Positions 8,070 through 16,944 of a stretch of 64,000 nucleotides of DNA are shown piece after piece. The notes beneath the pieces are model-generated. The model ran no database searches. It saw only the letters and a list, made by a program, of their open reading frames with translations, and was not told where the DNA came from. Source of the stretch: Phycobacter sedimenti. GTDB taxonomy: Bacteria > Pseudomonadota > Alphaproteobacteria > Rhodobacterales > Rhodobacteraceae. Made by a program: the position numbers and the translations under genes. The stretch is from contig NZ_JBBVGR010000004.1 in assembly GCF_038148855.1 (NCBI RefSeq), positions 124,001 to 188,000 on the forward strand, given 5' to 3'. The first letter of the stretch is position 1; each line of letters starts with the position of its first letter.

Positions 8070-8480
8070 ATGAGCACAACACGCATCCAAGACAGTTTCG
8101 CCCGCCAAAGCATGATGACCACCCTTGGCGCCACTCTCGACAGTGTGGAGCCGGGCAAGGTGGTGATCTCCGCGCCCATCCTGCCAACCAGCCGTCAGCA
8201 ACATGGCGCCGCACATGCCGCGCTGACCTTTGCCATCGGCGACAGCGCTGCGGGCTATGCCGCGCTCAGTCTTCTGCCCGAAGACCAGGAAGTGATGACA
8301 GCAGAGATCAAGATCAACCTTCTGGCGCCGGGCATCGGGGATCGGTTGCGCGCCACGGGCACCGTGATCAAACCGGGTCGACGCCTGGTGGTGGTAACAT
8401 CTGAAGTGCATGCCATCACCGGGGGCGAGGAAAAACTGATTGCCATCCTCCAGGGCACCATGGTGCCGGTCACGCCCTAG
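8070..8480 (+). CDS. PaaI-family hotdog thioesterase
   Basis: This 136-residue single-domain hotdog protein has the PaaI/YiiD-like pattern. HGAAHAALTFAIGDSAAGYAA holds the central helix with an Asp where the catalytic acid sits in the family, followed by strands such as VMTAEIKINLLAP and LRATGTVIKPGRRLVVVTSEV. It probably hydrolyses a small acyl-CoA thioester, but the substrate cannot be inferred. It stands alone, about 48 bases after pdeM, and ends at a strong terminator-like hairpin. Confidence 0.78.
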   Translation: MSTTRIQDSFARQSMMTTLGATLDSVEPGKVVISAPILPTSRQQHGAAHAALTFAIGDSAAGYAALSLLPEDQEVMTAEIKINLLAPGIGDRLRATGTVIKPGRRLVVVTSEVHAITGGEEKLIAILQGTMVPVTP

Positions 8481-8490
8481 ATGACACGAA

Positions 8491-8527
8491 AACACCCGCC
8501 GAGAACCTTGGGCGGGTGCTTGTCGTT
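8491..8527. terminator. Terminator between the thioesterase and folD
   Basis: CACCCGCC and GGCGGGTG form an 8-bp stem, with A residues on the left and TTGTCGTTT on the right. The genes on both sides converge here, so the hairpin may serve both strands. Confidence 0.6.
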
Positions 8528-8547
8528 TCACCAAAACGGCAAAAGGC

Positions 8548-9447
8548 TCAGGCTGTCAGCCCTTCGGGTTCTTCCAGCCCATGCGCGCGGCAGCAGGCGG
8601 TCAGGGTATTTGCCAGCAGACAGGCGATGGTCATCGGGCCAACGCCGCCCGGCACCGGGGTGATGGCGCCTGCAACCTCTGACACCGGGGCAAAGTTCAC
8701 GTCCCCGAGCAGCTTGGTCTTGCCGGGTTTCTCCGGGTGCGGCACGCGGGTGATGCCGACGTCGATCACCGTGGCACCGGGTTTGACCCAATCGGCCTGC
8801 ACCATTTCCGAGCGCCCGACCGCAGCCACAAGGATATCGGCGCGGCGGCAGACCTCGGGCAGATCGCGGGTGCGCGAATGGGCAATCGTCACGGTGCAGT
8901 TTTCCTGCAGGAGGAGCTGCGCCATCGGCTTGCCAAACAGGTTCGAGCGGCCAATCACCACCGCATTGAGGCCCGTCATATCGCCGAGCTGATCGCGCAG
9001 CAGCATCAGACAGCCCAGCGGCGTACAGGAGACCAGCCCCTTTTCGCCGCTTGCCAAAAGGCCCGCATTGACAACGCTCAAGCCATCCACGTCCTTGGAC
9101 GGGTCAATGCGCGCCACGACGGCGCGCTCATCGAGGTGATCCGGCACCGGGAACTGGCACAGGATCCCATGCACGGCGGGGTCGGCATTGAGCTGGTCGA
9201 TCAGCGCAAAAAGATCCGCCTCGGACACGTCGGCGGGCAATCTATGCTCAAAGGAGGCCATGCCGACCTCGACCGTCTGCCGGTGTTTGGCGGCCACATA
9301 GACCTCGCTTGCCGGATCTTCGCCGACCAGAATCACCGCAAGGCCGGGCGTGATGCCGTGGTCCTCTTTCAGGCGCGCCACATGGTCCGCCACTTTTGCG
9401 CGCACCGTGGCCGCAAAAGCCTTGCCGTCGATGAGTGTCGCTGCCAT
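8548..9447 (-). CDS. folD: Bifunctional methylene-THF dehydrogenase / methenyl-THF cyclohydrolase
   Basis: FolD is 299 residues from ATG 9447, which has GAGGA about ten bases upstream. Longer frames add an atypical N-terminus. It interconverts 5,10-methylene-, methenyl- and 10-formyl-tetrahydrofolate with NADP. Family motifs are SEVYVAAKHRQTVEVG (with the Tyr/Lys catalytic pair), GILCQFPVPDHL, DVDGL and the dinucleotide-binding VIGRSNLFGKP near residue 165, with a C-terminal PVPGGVGPMTIACLL. It lies downstream of fhs on the same strand, so formate activation and interconversion of C1-folates are co-encoded. Confidence 0.96.
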   Translation of the reverse strand: MAATLIDGKAFAATVRAKVADHVARLKEDHGITPGLAVILVGEDPASEVYVAAKHRQTVEVGMASFEHRLPADVSEADLFALIDQLNADPAVHGILCQFPVPDHLDERAVVARIDPSKDVDGLSVVNAGLLASGEKGLVSCTPLGCLMLLRDQLGDMTGLNAVVIGRSNLFGKPMAQLLLQENCTVTIAHSRTRDLPEVCRRADILVAAVGRSEMVQADWVKPGATVIDVGITRVPHPEKPGKTKLLGDVNFAPVSEVAGAITPVPGGVGPMTIACLLANTLTACCRAHGLEEPEGLTA

Positions 9448-9501
9448 CTGCCAAAATCCTCTTTTTGCGGGTCTCGTGTCGGGGTGCGCCGAAACGCGAT
9501 A

Positions 9502-9525
9502 CGGCCCGGAACCCCTTCCGGGCCG
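9502..9525 (-). promoter_or_regulatory. Perfect 10-bp hairpin between fhs and folD
   Basis: CGGCCCGGAA (9502-9511) and TTCCGGGCCG (9516-9525) form a perfect stem with a CCCC loop (GGGG on the minus strand). No T-run follows on the minus strand, so it resembles an mRNA processing or stability hairpin, or a weak attenuator, rather than a full terminator. Confidence 0.5.
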
Positions 9526-9545
9526 CAGATTGCGCAAATTTCGCC

Positions 9546-11222
9546 TCAGAACAAGCCTTCGATCTGTCCTTCGGCGTTCAGATGGATGTTTTCCGCCGCA
9601 GGAACCCGCGGCAGGCCCGGCATGGTCATGATCTCGCCGCAGACCACCACCACGAACCCGGCCCCTGCCGACAGGCGCACCTCACGCACCGGCACAGAAT
9701 GGCCCGTGGGCGCACCGCGCAGGTTTGGATCCGTCGAAAAGCTGTACTGGGTTTTCGCCATGCAAACCGGCAGATGGCCGTAGCCCTGATCCTCCCAGAG
9801 TTTCAGCTGATCGCGGATCTTCTTGTCGGCCAGCACTTCGTCGGCGCGATAGATACCCTTGGCGATACGCTCGATCTTCTCGAACAGGCTCAGCTCGTCG
9901 CGGTAGAGCGGCGCGAACTGGCTGACGCCGCTGTCGGCGATCTCGGCCACGCGGCGGGCCAGCGCTTCGGACCCTTCCGAACCCAGCTCCCAGTGGCGCG
10001 ACAGGATCGCTTCGGAACCTTGGGTTTCAACGTAGTCCTTGACCGCCTGGATCTCGGCCTCGGTGTCGGTCACGAAGTGGTTGATGGCTACCACAACCGG
10101 CACGCCAAAGGATTTGAGGTTGCCGATGTGGCGGCCGAGGTTGGCGCAGCCCTCCATCACTGCCTCGACGTTCTCGGCGCCAAGATCGGCCTTGGCAACG
10201 CCGCCGTTCATCTTCATCGCGCGCACGGTGGCCACCAGCACCACGCAATCAGGGGCCAGCCCCGCCTTGCGGCATTTGATGTTCATGAACTTCTCGGCGC
10301 CAAGATCCGCACCAAACCCGGCTTCGGTCACCACGTAGTCGGCCACTTTCAATGCGGTTTGCGTCGCGATGACCGAGTTGCAGCCGTGGGCGATATTGGC
10401 GAAAGGACCGCCGTGAACGAAGGCCGGGTTATTCTCCAGCGTCTGCACCAGGTTCGGCTGCATCGCATCCTTGAGCAGAACCGCCATGGCGCCTTGAGCC
10501 TTGATGTCACGGCAGAAAACCGGGCTGCGGTCGCGGCGGTAGGCCACGATCATATCGCCCAGACGCTGCTCGAGATCCTTGAGGTCCTTGGCCAGGCAGA
10601 GGATCGCCATCACTTCGGAGGCCACGGTGATGTCAAATCCACCCTCGCGCGGGAAGCCATTGGCAACGCCGCCAAGCGAGACGTTGATCTGGCGCAGGGC
10701 GCGGTCGTTCATGTCGACGACCCGGCGCCACTGGACGCGGCGGATGTCGATATCCTGCTCGTTGCCCCAATAGATGTGGTTGTCCAGCATGGCCGACAGC
10801 AGCGAGTGGGCCGAAGTGATCGCGTGGAAATCGCCGGTGAAGTGGAGGTTCATGTCCTCCATCGGCACCACCTGCGCGTAACCGCCCCCGGCGGCGCCTC
10901 CCTTCATGCCGAAGTTGGGGCCAAGCGAGGCCTCGCGAATGCAGATCATCGCGTTCTTGCCGATCCGGTTCAGCCCGTCGCCCAGACCCACGGTGGTGGT
11001 GGTCTTGCCCTCACCCGCCGGGGTCGGGTTGATCGCGGTCACCAGGATCAGCTTGCCGTTTTCCTTGCCCTGAACGGAGTCGATAAAGGGCTGACTCACC
11101 TTTGCCTTGTCATGGCCATAGGGCAGAAGATCGTCATGGGACATGCCCAGTTTGGCGCCGATCTCCTGAATCGGGAGCTTCTTTGCCTCGCGCGCGATTT
11201 CGATATCACTCTTGTAGCTCAT
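9546..11222 (-). CDS. fhs: Formate-tetrahydrofolate ligase
   Basis: Fhs is 558 residues from ATG 11222, preceded by AGGA at a normal distance. It makes 10-formyl-THF from formate, ATP and THF. The ATP-binding motif PTPAGEGKTTT lies near residue 65, and the family signatures EASLGPNFGMKGGAAGGG and VVATVRAMKMNGG are visible. The length matches the 556-559 residues usual for the family. It is followed by a stable hairpin and folD, forming the fhs-folD pair used in roseobacters for oxidation of methyl groups and formate. Confidence 0.96.
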   Translation of the reverse strand: MSYKSDIEIAREAKKLPIQEIGAKLGMSHDDLLPYGHDKAKVSQPFIDSVQGKENGKLILVTAINPTPAGEGKTTTTVGLGDGLNRIGKNAMICIREASLGPNFGMKGGAAGGGYAQVVPMEDMNLHFTGDFHAITSAHSLLSAMLDNHIYWGNEQDIDIRRVQWRRVVDMNDRALRQINVSLGGVANGFPREGGFDITVASEVMAILCLAKDLKDLEQRLGDMIVAYRRDRSPVFCRDIKAQGAMAVLLKDAMQPNLVQTLENNPAFVHGGPFANIAHGCNSVIATQTALKVADYVVTEAGFGADLGAEKFMNIKCRKAGLAPDCVVLVATVRAMKMNGGVAKADLGAENVEAVMEGCANLGRHIGNLKSFGVPVVVAINHFVTDTEAEIQAVKDYVETQGSEAILSRHWELGSEGSEALARRVAEIADSGVSQFAPLYRDELSLFEKIERIAKGIYRADEVLADKKIRDQLKLWEDQGYGHLPVCMAKTQYSFSTDPNLRGAPTGHSVPVREVRLSAGAGFVVVVCGEIMTMPGLPRVPAAENIHLNAEGQIEGLF

Positions 11223-11409
11223 GGCCTCGTTCCTGACCTGTTTCATCGGTTGACCGGCAGCGCAGCCGGGGTTGATCAAGACTTATCCAGACTGCGGCAA
11301 TTCGCGCGCGTGTTTTCCGACGTTATCACGCTTCGAAGCGGCGTCCGCAGCTTTGGATCGGAACCCTTGGGGGTCGAAAGGAACGCAATGTGCCCCTTTG
11401 AAGACCTGT

Positions 11410-11985
11410 TCAGGGTGCCCAGGCGCGCTGGTCAGGGACAAAAACCGCCAGCTGATCGCCAAGAGACAGGCGACCGGGACGCTCGACCCAGGCGGTGATT
11501 CCCCGCCGGTTCTTGGCGGCCGGTTTAAACTTGGCGCCATAGCCGGTGTGATCCTTCTCGATCTCGCGGCCAGGCAGAACGCAGGGGCGGTTTTCCATAT
11601 CGACGGTCAGAGTCGTGCCATCCGGGCCCTGCAGGCGCGTATTTGGCGGGATAAATGTGAAATCAGGGATTCCGCGCAGAACCAGCGTAGCGCCAAGGCG
11701 CGCCGGATCGAGCCGCTCAAGCCCCATGTCCGCGGCAATCAGCGCCAATTCTTCTTCGGAGAGGATCGTCAGCTGCCGGACATTGCGGATCTCGGTCCCC
11801 TGCGGGTAAAGGTTCTTGACCCGAACGCATGAGGCGCGCGCCTCGCCCTCGTGTCGTTCTCCGTTTATGCCGTGAAAGCCGAGATCCAGAGCATCCCGCT
11901 TCATCGCCGAAAGATCGTTTCCTGCCGGAACCGCACCCATCCAGGTGATTTCCCCTACATAATCGGTTTTGCGCAATACGGGCAT
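11410..11985 (-). CDS. MOSC-domain protein
   Basis: This 191-residue protein begins at ATG 11985, which has AGGAG eight bases upstream. MOSC domains occur in molybdenum-cofactor sulfurases and in free-standing proteins that handle metal-bound sulfur. Visible features are GFHGINGERHEGEARASC, in which the Cys fits the conserved MOSC cysteine, and ALIAADMGLERLDPARLGATLVL followed by FIPPNTRLQ and RPCVLPGREI. The product may bind or transfer sulfur or take part in detoxification; its substrate is unknown. Longer upstream frames are not supported. Confidence 0.8.
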   Translation of the reverse strand: MPVLRKTDYVGEITWMGAVPAGNDLSAMKRDALDLGFHGINGERHEGEARASCVRVKNLYPQGTEIRNVRQLTILSEEELALIAADMGLERLDPARLGATLVLRGIPDFTFIPPNTRLQGPDGTTLTVDMENRPCVLPGREIEKDHTGYGAKFKPAAKNRRGITAWVERPGRLSLGDQLAVFVPDQRAWAP

Positions 11986-12110
11986 TCTGAGGCTCCTGAA
12001 AAATGAACTTAGTATCGGTACGGCTGCCAGACCACAGCTGATCGTGCGGCGACCATACAGGCAAAAGGCGGAACTTCCAGACGTTTGAGAACGGATCTCG
12101 AAAGAGAACG

Positions 12111-12181
12111 GTCGGATCGCAAAGCGATCCGACCCGGGCGCTGGGGCGCCGGGCAGCAAAGCTGCCCGGCGCCCCAGCGCC
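12111..12181. repeat. Twin perfect hairpins with identical AAA loops
   Basis: GTCGGATCGC (12111-12120) pairs with GCGATCCGAC (12124-12133). Three bases further, a 21-bp arm (12137-12157) pairs perfectly with 12161-12181. Both loops are AAA. The element lies downstream of ftsH and upstream of the MOSC start, outside any gene. No repeat of it is seen elsewhere in the window. Confidence 0.7.
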
Positions 12182-12216
12182 ATCCCCTGACGACAGCATT
12201 GGTCTTCAGTTGGAAT

Positions 12217-12244
12217 GAAAAGGCCCGGTCGATGACCCGGCCTC
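12217..12244 (-). terminator. Intrinsic terminator of the tol-pal-tilS-ftsH operon
   Basis: On the minus strand AGGCCGGGTCATCGACCGGGCCTTTT forms a stem (GGCCGGGTC with GACCGGGCC-like arms) followed by TTTT. It begins about 16 bases after the ftsH stop. Confidence 0.65.
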
Positions 12245-12259
12245 ACTATCTCATTCGAT

Positions 12260-14173
12260 TCAGGCTGAAGGCTCAGGCTCCATGCCCCCTTCCGGCGGGG
12301 ACTTTTTCGGCTTGGCCTTCGGTACCGAGGTGATCGACGCACTACCTTTGTCGGCATCGTCCCCTTCATCCTGACCAGAATGCGGCGGCTCACCTTTCAT
12401 GACGCGCTTGATCTCGTCGCCGGTCAGCGTCTCATATTCCAGAAGCCCCTGGGCCAGACGCTCCCACTCATCCTTGTGGTCGGTGAGGATCTTGAAAGCC
12501 CGCTCATAGCCGTTCTGGATAAAGGAACGCACCTCGTCCTCGATCATCTCCTTGGTATGCGCCGAAACCGAGAAGCCCGCTGTGTTGCCGCTGTATCCTT
12601 CATGCGCCTCGGCATAATCGATGTTGCCGACCTTATCCGACATGCCCCAGCGCATCACCATGGCGCGCGCCAGCTGGCTTGCCTGCTGGATATCGCCGGC
12701 AGGGCCGTTGGAGACGTGGTTTTCGCCATACTTGATGATCTCGGCGGCCTTACCGGCCATGGTCATCGCCAGCTTCTGTTCACACTCGTCCTTGTGCCAG
12801 TTGAGGCGGTCCATTTCAGGCAGGCTGACCACCATGCCAAGGGCGCCACCACGCGGGATGATCGTAGCCTTGTAGACAGGATCGCACTCGGGCAGCTTGA
12901 GGCCCACGACGGCATGACCGGCCTCGTGATAGGCGGTCTTTTCCTTCTGGTCCGCCGTCAGCACCATCGAGCGACGCTCAGCGCCCATCATCACCTTGTC
13001 CTTGGCGTTCTCGAAGTCTTCCATTGTGACAAAGCGGCGGCCAACGCGGGCGGCCATCAGGGCGGCCTCGTTCACCAGGTTCGCCAGATCCGCACCCGAG
13101 AAACCCGGGGTGCCCCGCGCGATGATGCGCAGGTCCACATCGGGGCCAAGCGATGTCTTGCGTGCATGAACGCCCAGAATCTTTTCGCGGCCCTTGATGT
13201 CAGGGTTGCCGACGGTGACGTTGCGGTCAAAGCGGCCCGGACGCAGCAGCGCAGGGTCCAAAACATCGCGGCGGTTGGTTGCGGCGAGGATGATCACGCC
13301 CTCGTTCGCCTCGAACCCGTCCATTTCCACCAAGAGCTGGTTCAGCGTCTGCTCGCGCTCGTCATTGCCGCCGCCATACCCGGCGCCACGATGGCGACCC
13401 ACGGCGTCGATTTCGTCGATGAAGACGATACAGGGCGCGTTCTTCTTGGCCTGTTCGAACATGTCGCGCACGCGGGAGGCACCCACGCCGACGAACATTT
13501 CGACAAAGTCCGAACCCGAAATGGTGAAGAAGGGCACGCCCGCCTCACCCGCAATGGCACGGGCCAGCAGCGTCTTACCGGTGCCCGGAGGGCCCACCAG
13601 CAGCGCGCCTTTCGGGATCTTGCCACCGAGGCGCGAGAACTTCTGCGGGTTGCGCAGGAATTCCACGATCTCTTCCAGCTCTTCCTTGGCTTCGTCGATC
13701 CCGGCCACATCGTCAAAGGTCACCCGGCCATGTTTCTCGGTCAGCATCTTGGCCTTGGACTTGCCAAAGCCCATGGCGCCGCCCTTGCCGCCGCCCTGCA
13801 TGCGGTTCATGAAGTAGACCCAGACGCCGATCAGCAGAAGGAACGGCAGCAGGGTAATCAGGAAGGACTGGAAGCCCGACTGCTCCTGCTTTTCCGCTCG
13901 AACCGGAATGTTGTTCTCGATCAGCATCGAGGTGACTTCGGCGTCGCCCGGCCTGATGGTGACATAGCTCTGCCCGTCAGAGGTCGTGAAACGAACTTGC
14001 TCGCCGTCGAGCGTCACGGTGCTGACCTGACCTGCCTCTACGGCGGACACAAAGTCGGAATAGGTGCGCTCACGGCTCTGCATGGTGCTGCCGGATCCGC
14101 TGAACAGGTTGAACAGCGCGAGGATCAGCAGGAACAGAACAACCCAGAAGGCGATATTGCGTGCATTTCCCAA
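12260..14173 (-). CDS. ftsH: ATP-dependent zinc metalloprotease FtsH (TTG start)
   Basis: FtsH is 637 residues from a TTG at 14173. The context GGGAG, seven bases, TTG, then GNARNIAFW matches the conserved FtsH start, so the longer frame is rejected. Features in order are an N-terminal membrane segment (FWVVLFLLILALF), a periplasmic domain, a second membrane segment near residue 112 (FLITLLPFLLLIGVWVYFM), Walker A GPPGTGKT, Walker B CIVFIDEID, a second region of homology RPGRFDR, and the zinc site HEAGH. It degrades membrane and regulatory proteins. It is the last gene of the Tol-Pal operon and ends before a terminator. Confidence 0.97.
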   Translation of the reverse strand: MGNARNIAFWVVLFLLILALFNLFSGSGSTMQSRERTYSDFVSAVEAGQVSTVTLDGEQVRFTTSDGQSYVTIRPGDAEVTSMLIENNIPVRAEKQEQSGFQSFLITLLPFLLLIGVWVYFMNRMQGGGKGGAMGFGKSKAKMLTEKHGRVTFDDVAGIDEAKEELEEIVEFLRNPQKFSRLGGKIPKGALLVGPPGTGKTLLARAIAGEAGVPFFTISGSDFVEMFVGVGASRVRDMFEQAKKNAPCIVFIDEIDAVGRHRGAGYGGGNDEREQTLNQLLVEMDGFEANEGVIILAATNRRDVLDPALLRPGRFDRNVTVGNPDIKGREKILGVHARKTSLGPDVDLRIIARGTPGFSGADLANLVNEAALMAARVGRRFVTMEDFENAKDKVMMGAERRSMVLTADQKEKTAYHEAGHAVVGLKLPECDPVYKATIIPRGGALGMVVSLPEMDRLNWHKDECEQKLAMTMAGKAAEIIKYGENHVSNGPAGDIQQASQLARAMVMRWGMSDKVGNIDYAEAHEGYSGNTAGFSVSAHTKEMIEDEVRSFIQNGYERAFKILTDHKDEWERLAQGLLEYETLTGDEIKRVMKGEPPHSGQDEGDDADKGSASITSVPKAKPKKSPPEGGMEPEPSA

Positions 14174-14247
14174 GGAAAGTCTCCCAATGTTCCAGGCGAC
14201 ACGCGGCCGCCTGCGTTGAGCATAAAATAGGGAACATTCAGTCAGGT

Positions 14248-15501
14248 TCAATGCGATAAAAAGGATGCATGGAACTCTTCTTCTCCGCGGACCAGCTCTG
14301 CCCTGCATCCATCGGCATGGCCCGCCAATGGCGCGGCAATCAGTTCAGCGCCTTTCCAAAGGGCCGGTGTGACCACAAGAACCGGTGCAGGAAGTCCGGT
14401 TGCGCGCCAGTCCGTGCAGTGGCGAAGCCCATCCTCGCCCAGGGTACGAACCTCGCAATCCCTTGTTTCTTTGGCAAGAATGCGCCAGCGACCATCCCAA
14501 ATCTCGTCCGGTGCCGCATGGCAATCCACAACGGCGCGGCTTTCACGGCAAATCCAGATCCGGCCCTGATGACACAAGAGGCGGGCCCCGCCCAAGGTTG
14601 ACCCCACTCCCGTGCGAAGCCCTGCAATCGCCGCAAGCATGGGGGCGCGGCGCGGCGGATATCCCTTTGACGTGGTCCATTTTATCGCAGCAACGAGCAA
14701 TCTGTAGGCAATCTCATCCGGTAGAGCGGCAAAACCGGCCCGGTCAAGTGAGATGGCGCCCGCGCGCACCTCGGCCAGATCCACGGCCGCAGCTTTCGTC
14801 GCCTGTTCAAGAGCTTGGCGCGCCTGTGCCATATTCGCGGCCACCGTGGTCAAGGCATCGACGGTCAGGCCAAGATGCTGCAACTGCGCCAGTGTCTGGC
14901 GCACGCGCACGCGCTCGAATCGCACATCTTCATTTGAGGGATCCTCGATCCACGTCCCCCCTGCGCTGCTCAGATAGGCCCGCAGATCTGCCCGGCGCAC
15001 CCAAAGCAGCGGACGCCAAAGCGTCACGCCATTGAAATCCCGCTGGGCAGACATCGCCGACAGGCCATCAACACCAGAGGCGCGCATCAGCCGCATGAGG
15101 ACGGTTTCCGCCTGATCATCCGCCGTGTGCCCAAGGGCCAGCCATGCAATGTCCTTTGCACGCGCCCAATCTGCCATCAGGGCATAGCGCGCCTGCCGCG
15201 CCGCGTCCTGCAGACTGCCGCCCCCTGGCCCCTCTTGCCAGGGCAGGATGTCATGCGACAGGCCCAAGCCTTTGGCCAGGTCTGTCACCTGCCGCGCCTC
15301 GGCCGCAGAGGCCGCGCGCAGCCCATGGTCAACCGTCACCACGCATATCTCGACCCGATTTTGGGACAGGCGTTGATGCAGAAGGTGGAGCAGCGCAACC
15401 GAGTCGCTGCCCCCGGACACGGCCACCCCGATCCGTTTGGGAAGGGGCGTCGGCAGTTCGGCGTCCAGCCGTTTCAGAATATCGTCGGGGCTTCTCGTCA
15501 A
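14248..15501 (-). CDS. tilS: tRNA(Ile)-lysidine synthase (TTG start)
   Basis: TilS is 417 residues and converts the wobble C of tRNA-Ile(CAU) to lysidine using ATP and lysine. The PP-loop SGGSDSVALLHLL is near residue 29, followed by VDHGLR and LGHTADDQAETVLMRLMRASG, all typical of the family. The start is TTG at 15501, overlapping the cpoB stop in a TTGA junction, so translation is coupled. The pairing of tilS and ftsH downstream of pal and cpoB is characteristic of alphaproteobacteria. Confidence 0.93.
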   Translation of the reverse strand: MTRSPDDILKRLDAELPTPLPKRIGVAVSGGSDSVALLHLLHQRLSQNRVEICVVTVDHGLRAASAAEARQVTDLAKGLGLSHDILPWQEGPGGGSLQDAARQARYALMADWARAKDIAWLALGHTADDQAETVLMRLMRASGVDGLSAMSAQRDFNGVTLWRPLLWVRRADLRAYLSSAGGTWIEDPSNEDVRFERVRVRQTLAQLQHLGLTVDALTTVAANMAQARQALEQATKAAAVDLAEVRAGAISLDRAGFAALPDEIAYRLLVAAIKWTTSKGYPPRRAPMLAAIAGLRTGVGSTLGGARLLCHQGRIWICRESRAVVDCHAAPDEIWDGRWRILAKETRDCEVRTLGEDGLRHCTDWRATGLPAPVLVVTPALWKGAELIAAPLAGHADGCRAELVRGEEEFHASFLSH

Positions 15502-16328
15502 GAACAGCTCAGCCGCGCCATCTCGGCCTGGGCCTTGGCAACGGTGTCATTACCCGCAAAGCGCGCACCGACTTCCGACAGGGTGATGCAGGCCTGATCC
15601 ACCTGCCCCAGCCGCCCGAGAGCCGCGCCCAGCTCAAACAGCGCATCCGGCGCCATCGGACCAACCGCATCGCCGGTAAAGGACGCCAGATAGGCCCGCG
15701 CTGCCTCACGGGTGTCGCCCAGCCCCTCCATCGCCTTGCCGCGATGAAAGTCGGCCTTGGCCGCAAGCGGACTGCCCGGATAGGCCGCATTGAAGGCCGC
15801 GAATTTATCAGCGGCCTCCTGATAACTGCCATTCTCAAGCGCAGCCTTGGCAGCATCGAAATCCGCGCGCTCACCCACGGCCAGCTCTTCGGTGGGGCCG
15901 GTCTGAACCGCAGGCGTTTCGGCATTGCCCCCTTCAGTATCCCCGCCAAGCGTCGTGGTCTTACCCAGCGCCGCGATATCGCCGCCTTCCAGTTCCACCA
16001 GGCGGAACTCAAGATCACCGATCCGGTTGGTGCCATCCGCGACGATCCGGTTGATGCGGTACTCCAGCTGCTCGGTCTGCGCCGTCAGCCGCTGCAGCTC
16101 CATCTCGATTGCTTCGACCCGGTCCAGAACCGACGTCCCGGCGAGGTTGGTCGAAGGCGCACCGGTGGTCGACAACTCTCGGTTGAGGCGCTGGATCTCA
16201 ACATGCAGCACCGTCAGCTCCTGCCGGATATCGGCAAGGGTCTGCTGGTCCTGTGCCAGCACGGGCAGCGGCGCGCACAGCACGGAGACGGTGATCGAGG
16301 CGGTCAGGAAGGCACGGATGGATCGCAT
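15498..16328 (-). CDS. cpoB: Tol-Pal system protein CpoB (YbgF)
   Basis: This 276-residue periplasmic protein has a Sec signal peptide (MRSIRAFLTASITVSVLCAPLPVLA, cleaved after ALA). A predicted coiled coil follows (about 30-100: LADIRQELTVLHVEIQRL and VEAIEMELQRL), then a TPR domain (about 150-275: DFDAAKAALENGSYQEAADKF and ARAYLASFTGD). In E. coli CpoB coordinates peptidoglycan synthesis with outer-membrane constriction through TolA. It starts four bases after pal and ends overlapping tilS. Confidence 0.93.
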   Translation of the reverse strand: MRSIRAFLTASITVSVLCAPLPVLAQDQQTLADIRQELTVLHVEIQRLNRELSTTGAPSTNLAGTSVLDRVEAIEMELQRLTAQTEQLEYRINRIVADGTNRIGDLEFRLVELEGGDIAALGKTTTLGGDTEGGNAETPAVQTGPTEELAVGERADFDAAKAALENGSYQEAADKFAAFNAAYPGSPLAAKADFHRGKAMEGLGDTREAARAYLASFTGDAVGPMAPDALFELGAALGRLGQVDQACITLSEVGARFAGNDTVAKAQAEMARLSCS

Positions 16329-16332
16329 CGGA

Positions 16333-16836
16333 TTACCCCGTCAGACCGCTCGCCAGGACGGTCACGGCACGGCGGTTCTTGGCATAACAGCTTTCGTCCG
16401 AGCAGATCTCGATCGGGCGTTCCTTACCAAAGCTCACGACCTGGATGCGGTTCCCTGCCACCCCTTGCGAGATCAGGAATTCCCGCGCCGCATTGGCACG
16501 GCGCGCCCCAAGGGCCAGGTTGTATTCGCGCGTGCCCTGCTCGTCGGCGTGGCCCTGGATGGTGACGTTGTAATCGGTATTCGCCAAAAGCCAGCCCGCC
16601 TGACCGCGCAGGGTTGCCTCTGCCTCGGGCGAAAGAGTGGACTGATCCACCGCGAAGAGAACGCGATCACCGATCGCCTCCTGGAAATAGGCGGGGCTGG
16701 TGGGGTCAGAGACCGATCCGGCTGCACCGGCGCCCGCGCCACTGCCGCCAAAACGCGTGTCATCCCATGCCGCGTTACTACATCCCGCCAGCCCGAGGGC
16801 TGCGGCCACCACAAGTGCAATCTTAAATCCGCTCAT
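16333..16836 (-). CDS. pal: Peptidoglycan-associated lipoprotein Pal
   Basis: Pal is 167 residues from ATG 16836, with AGGGA seven bases upstream. A TTG two codons earlier is less likely. The lipoprotein signal is MSGFKIALVVAAALGLAGC. The C-terminal OmpA-like domain has LFAVDQSTLSPEA, then IQGHADEQGTREYNLALGARRA, with the diaminopimelate-binding region, then IQVVSFGKERPIE. It anchors the outer membrane to peptidoglycan and is pulled to the septum by Tol. The mature N-terminal linker is short. Confidence 0.96.
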   Translation of the reverse strand: MSGFKIALVVAAALGLAGCSNAAWDDTRFGGSGAGAGAAGSVSDPTSPAYFQEAIGDRVLFAVDQSTLSPEAEATLRGQAGWLLANTDYNVTIQGHADEQGTREYNLALGARRANAAREFLISQGVAGNRIQVVSFGKERPIEICSDESCYAKNRRAVTVLASGLTG

Positions 16837-16944
16837 ATTCAATCCCTACCCCTTCGCGTTTCTTGACGGCAACCTACCATATGTTGAGTCAGGCGGCCAT
16901 GCTGGTTTTAATGCCCCAGTTGCGTTGTCGTTACTCATACAGAC

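Noticed and set aside
9435..11498. 687-codon plus-strand frame across fhs
   Set aside because: It is the complement of fhs, with the His/Gln/Arg-rich composition of a shadow frame.
12380..14230. 616-codon plus-strand frame across ftsH
   Set aside because: Shadow of ftsH; no motif.
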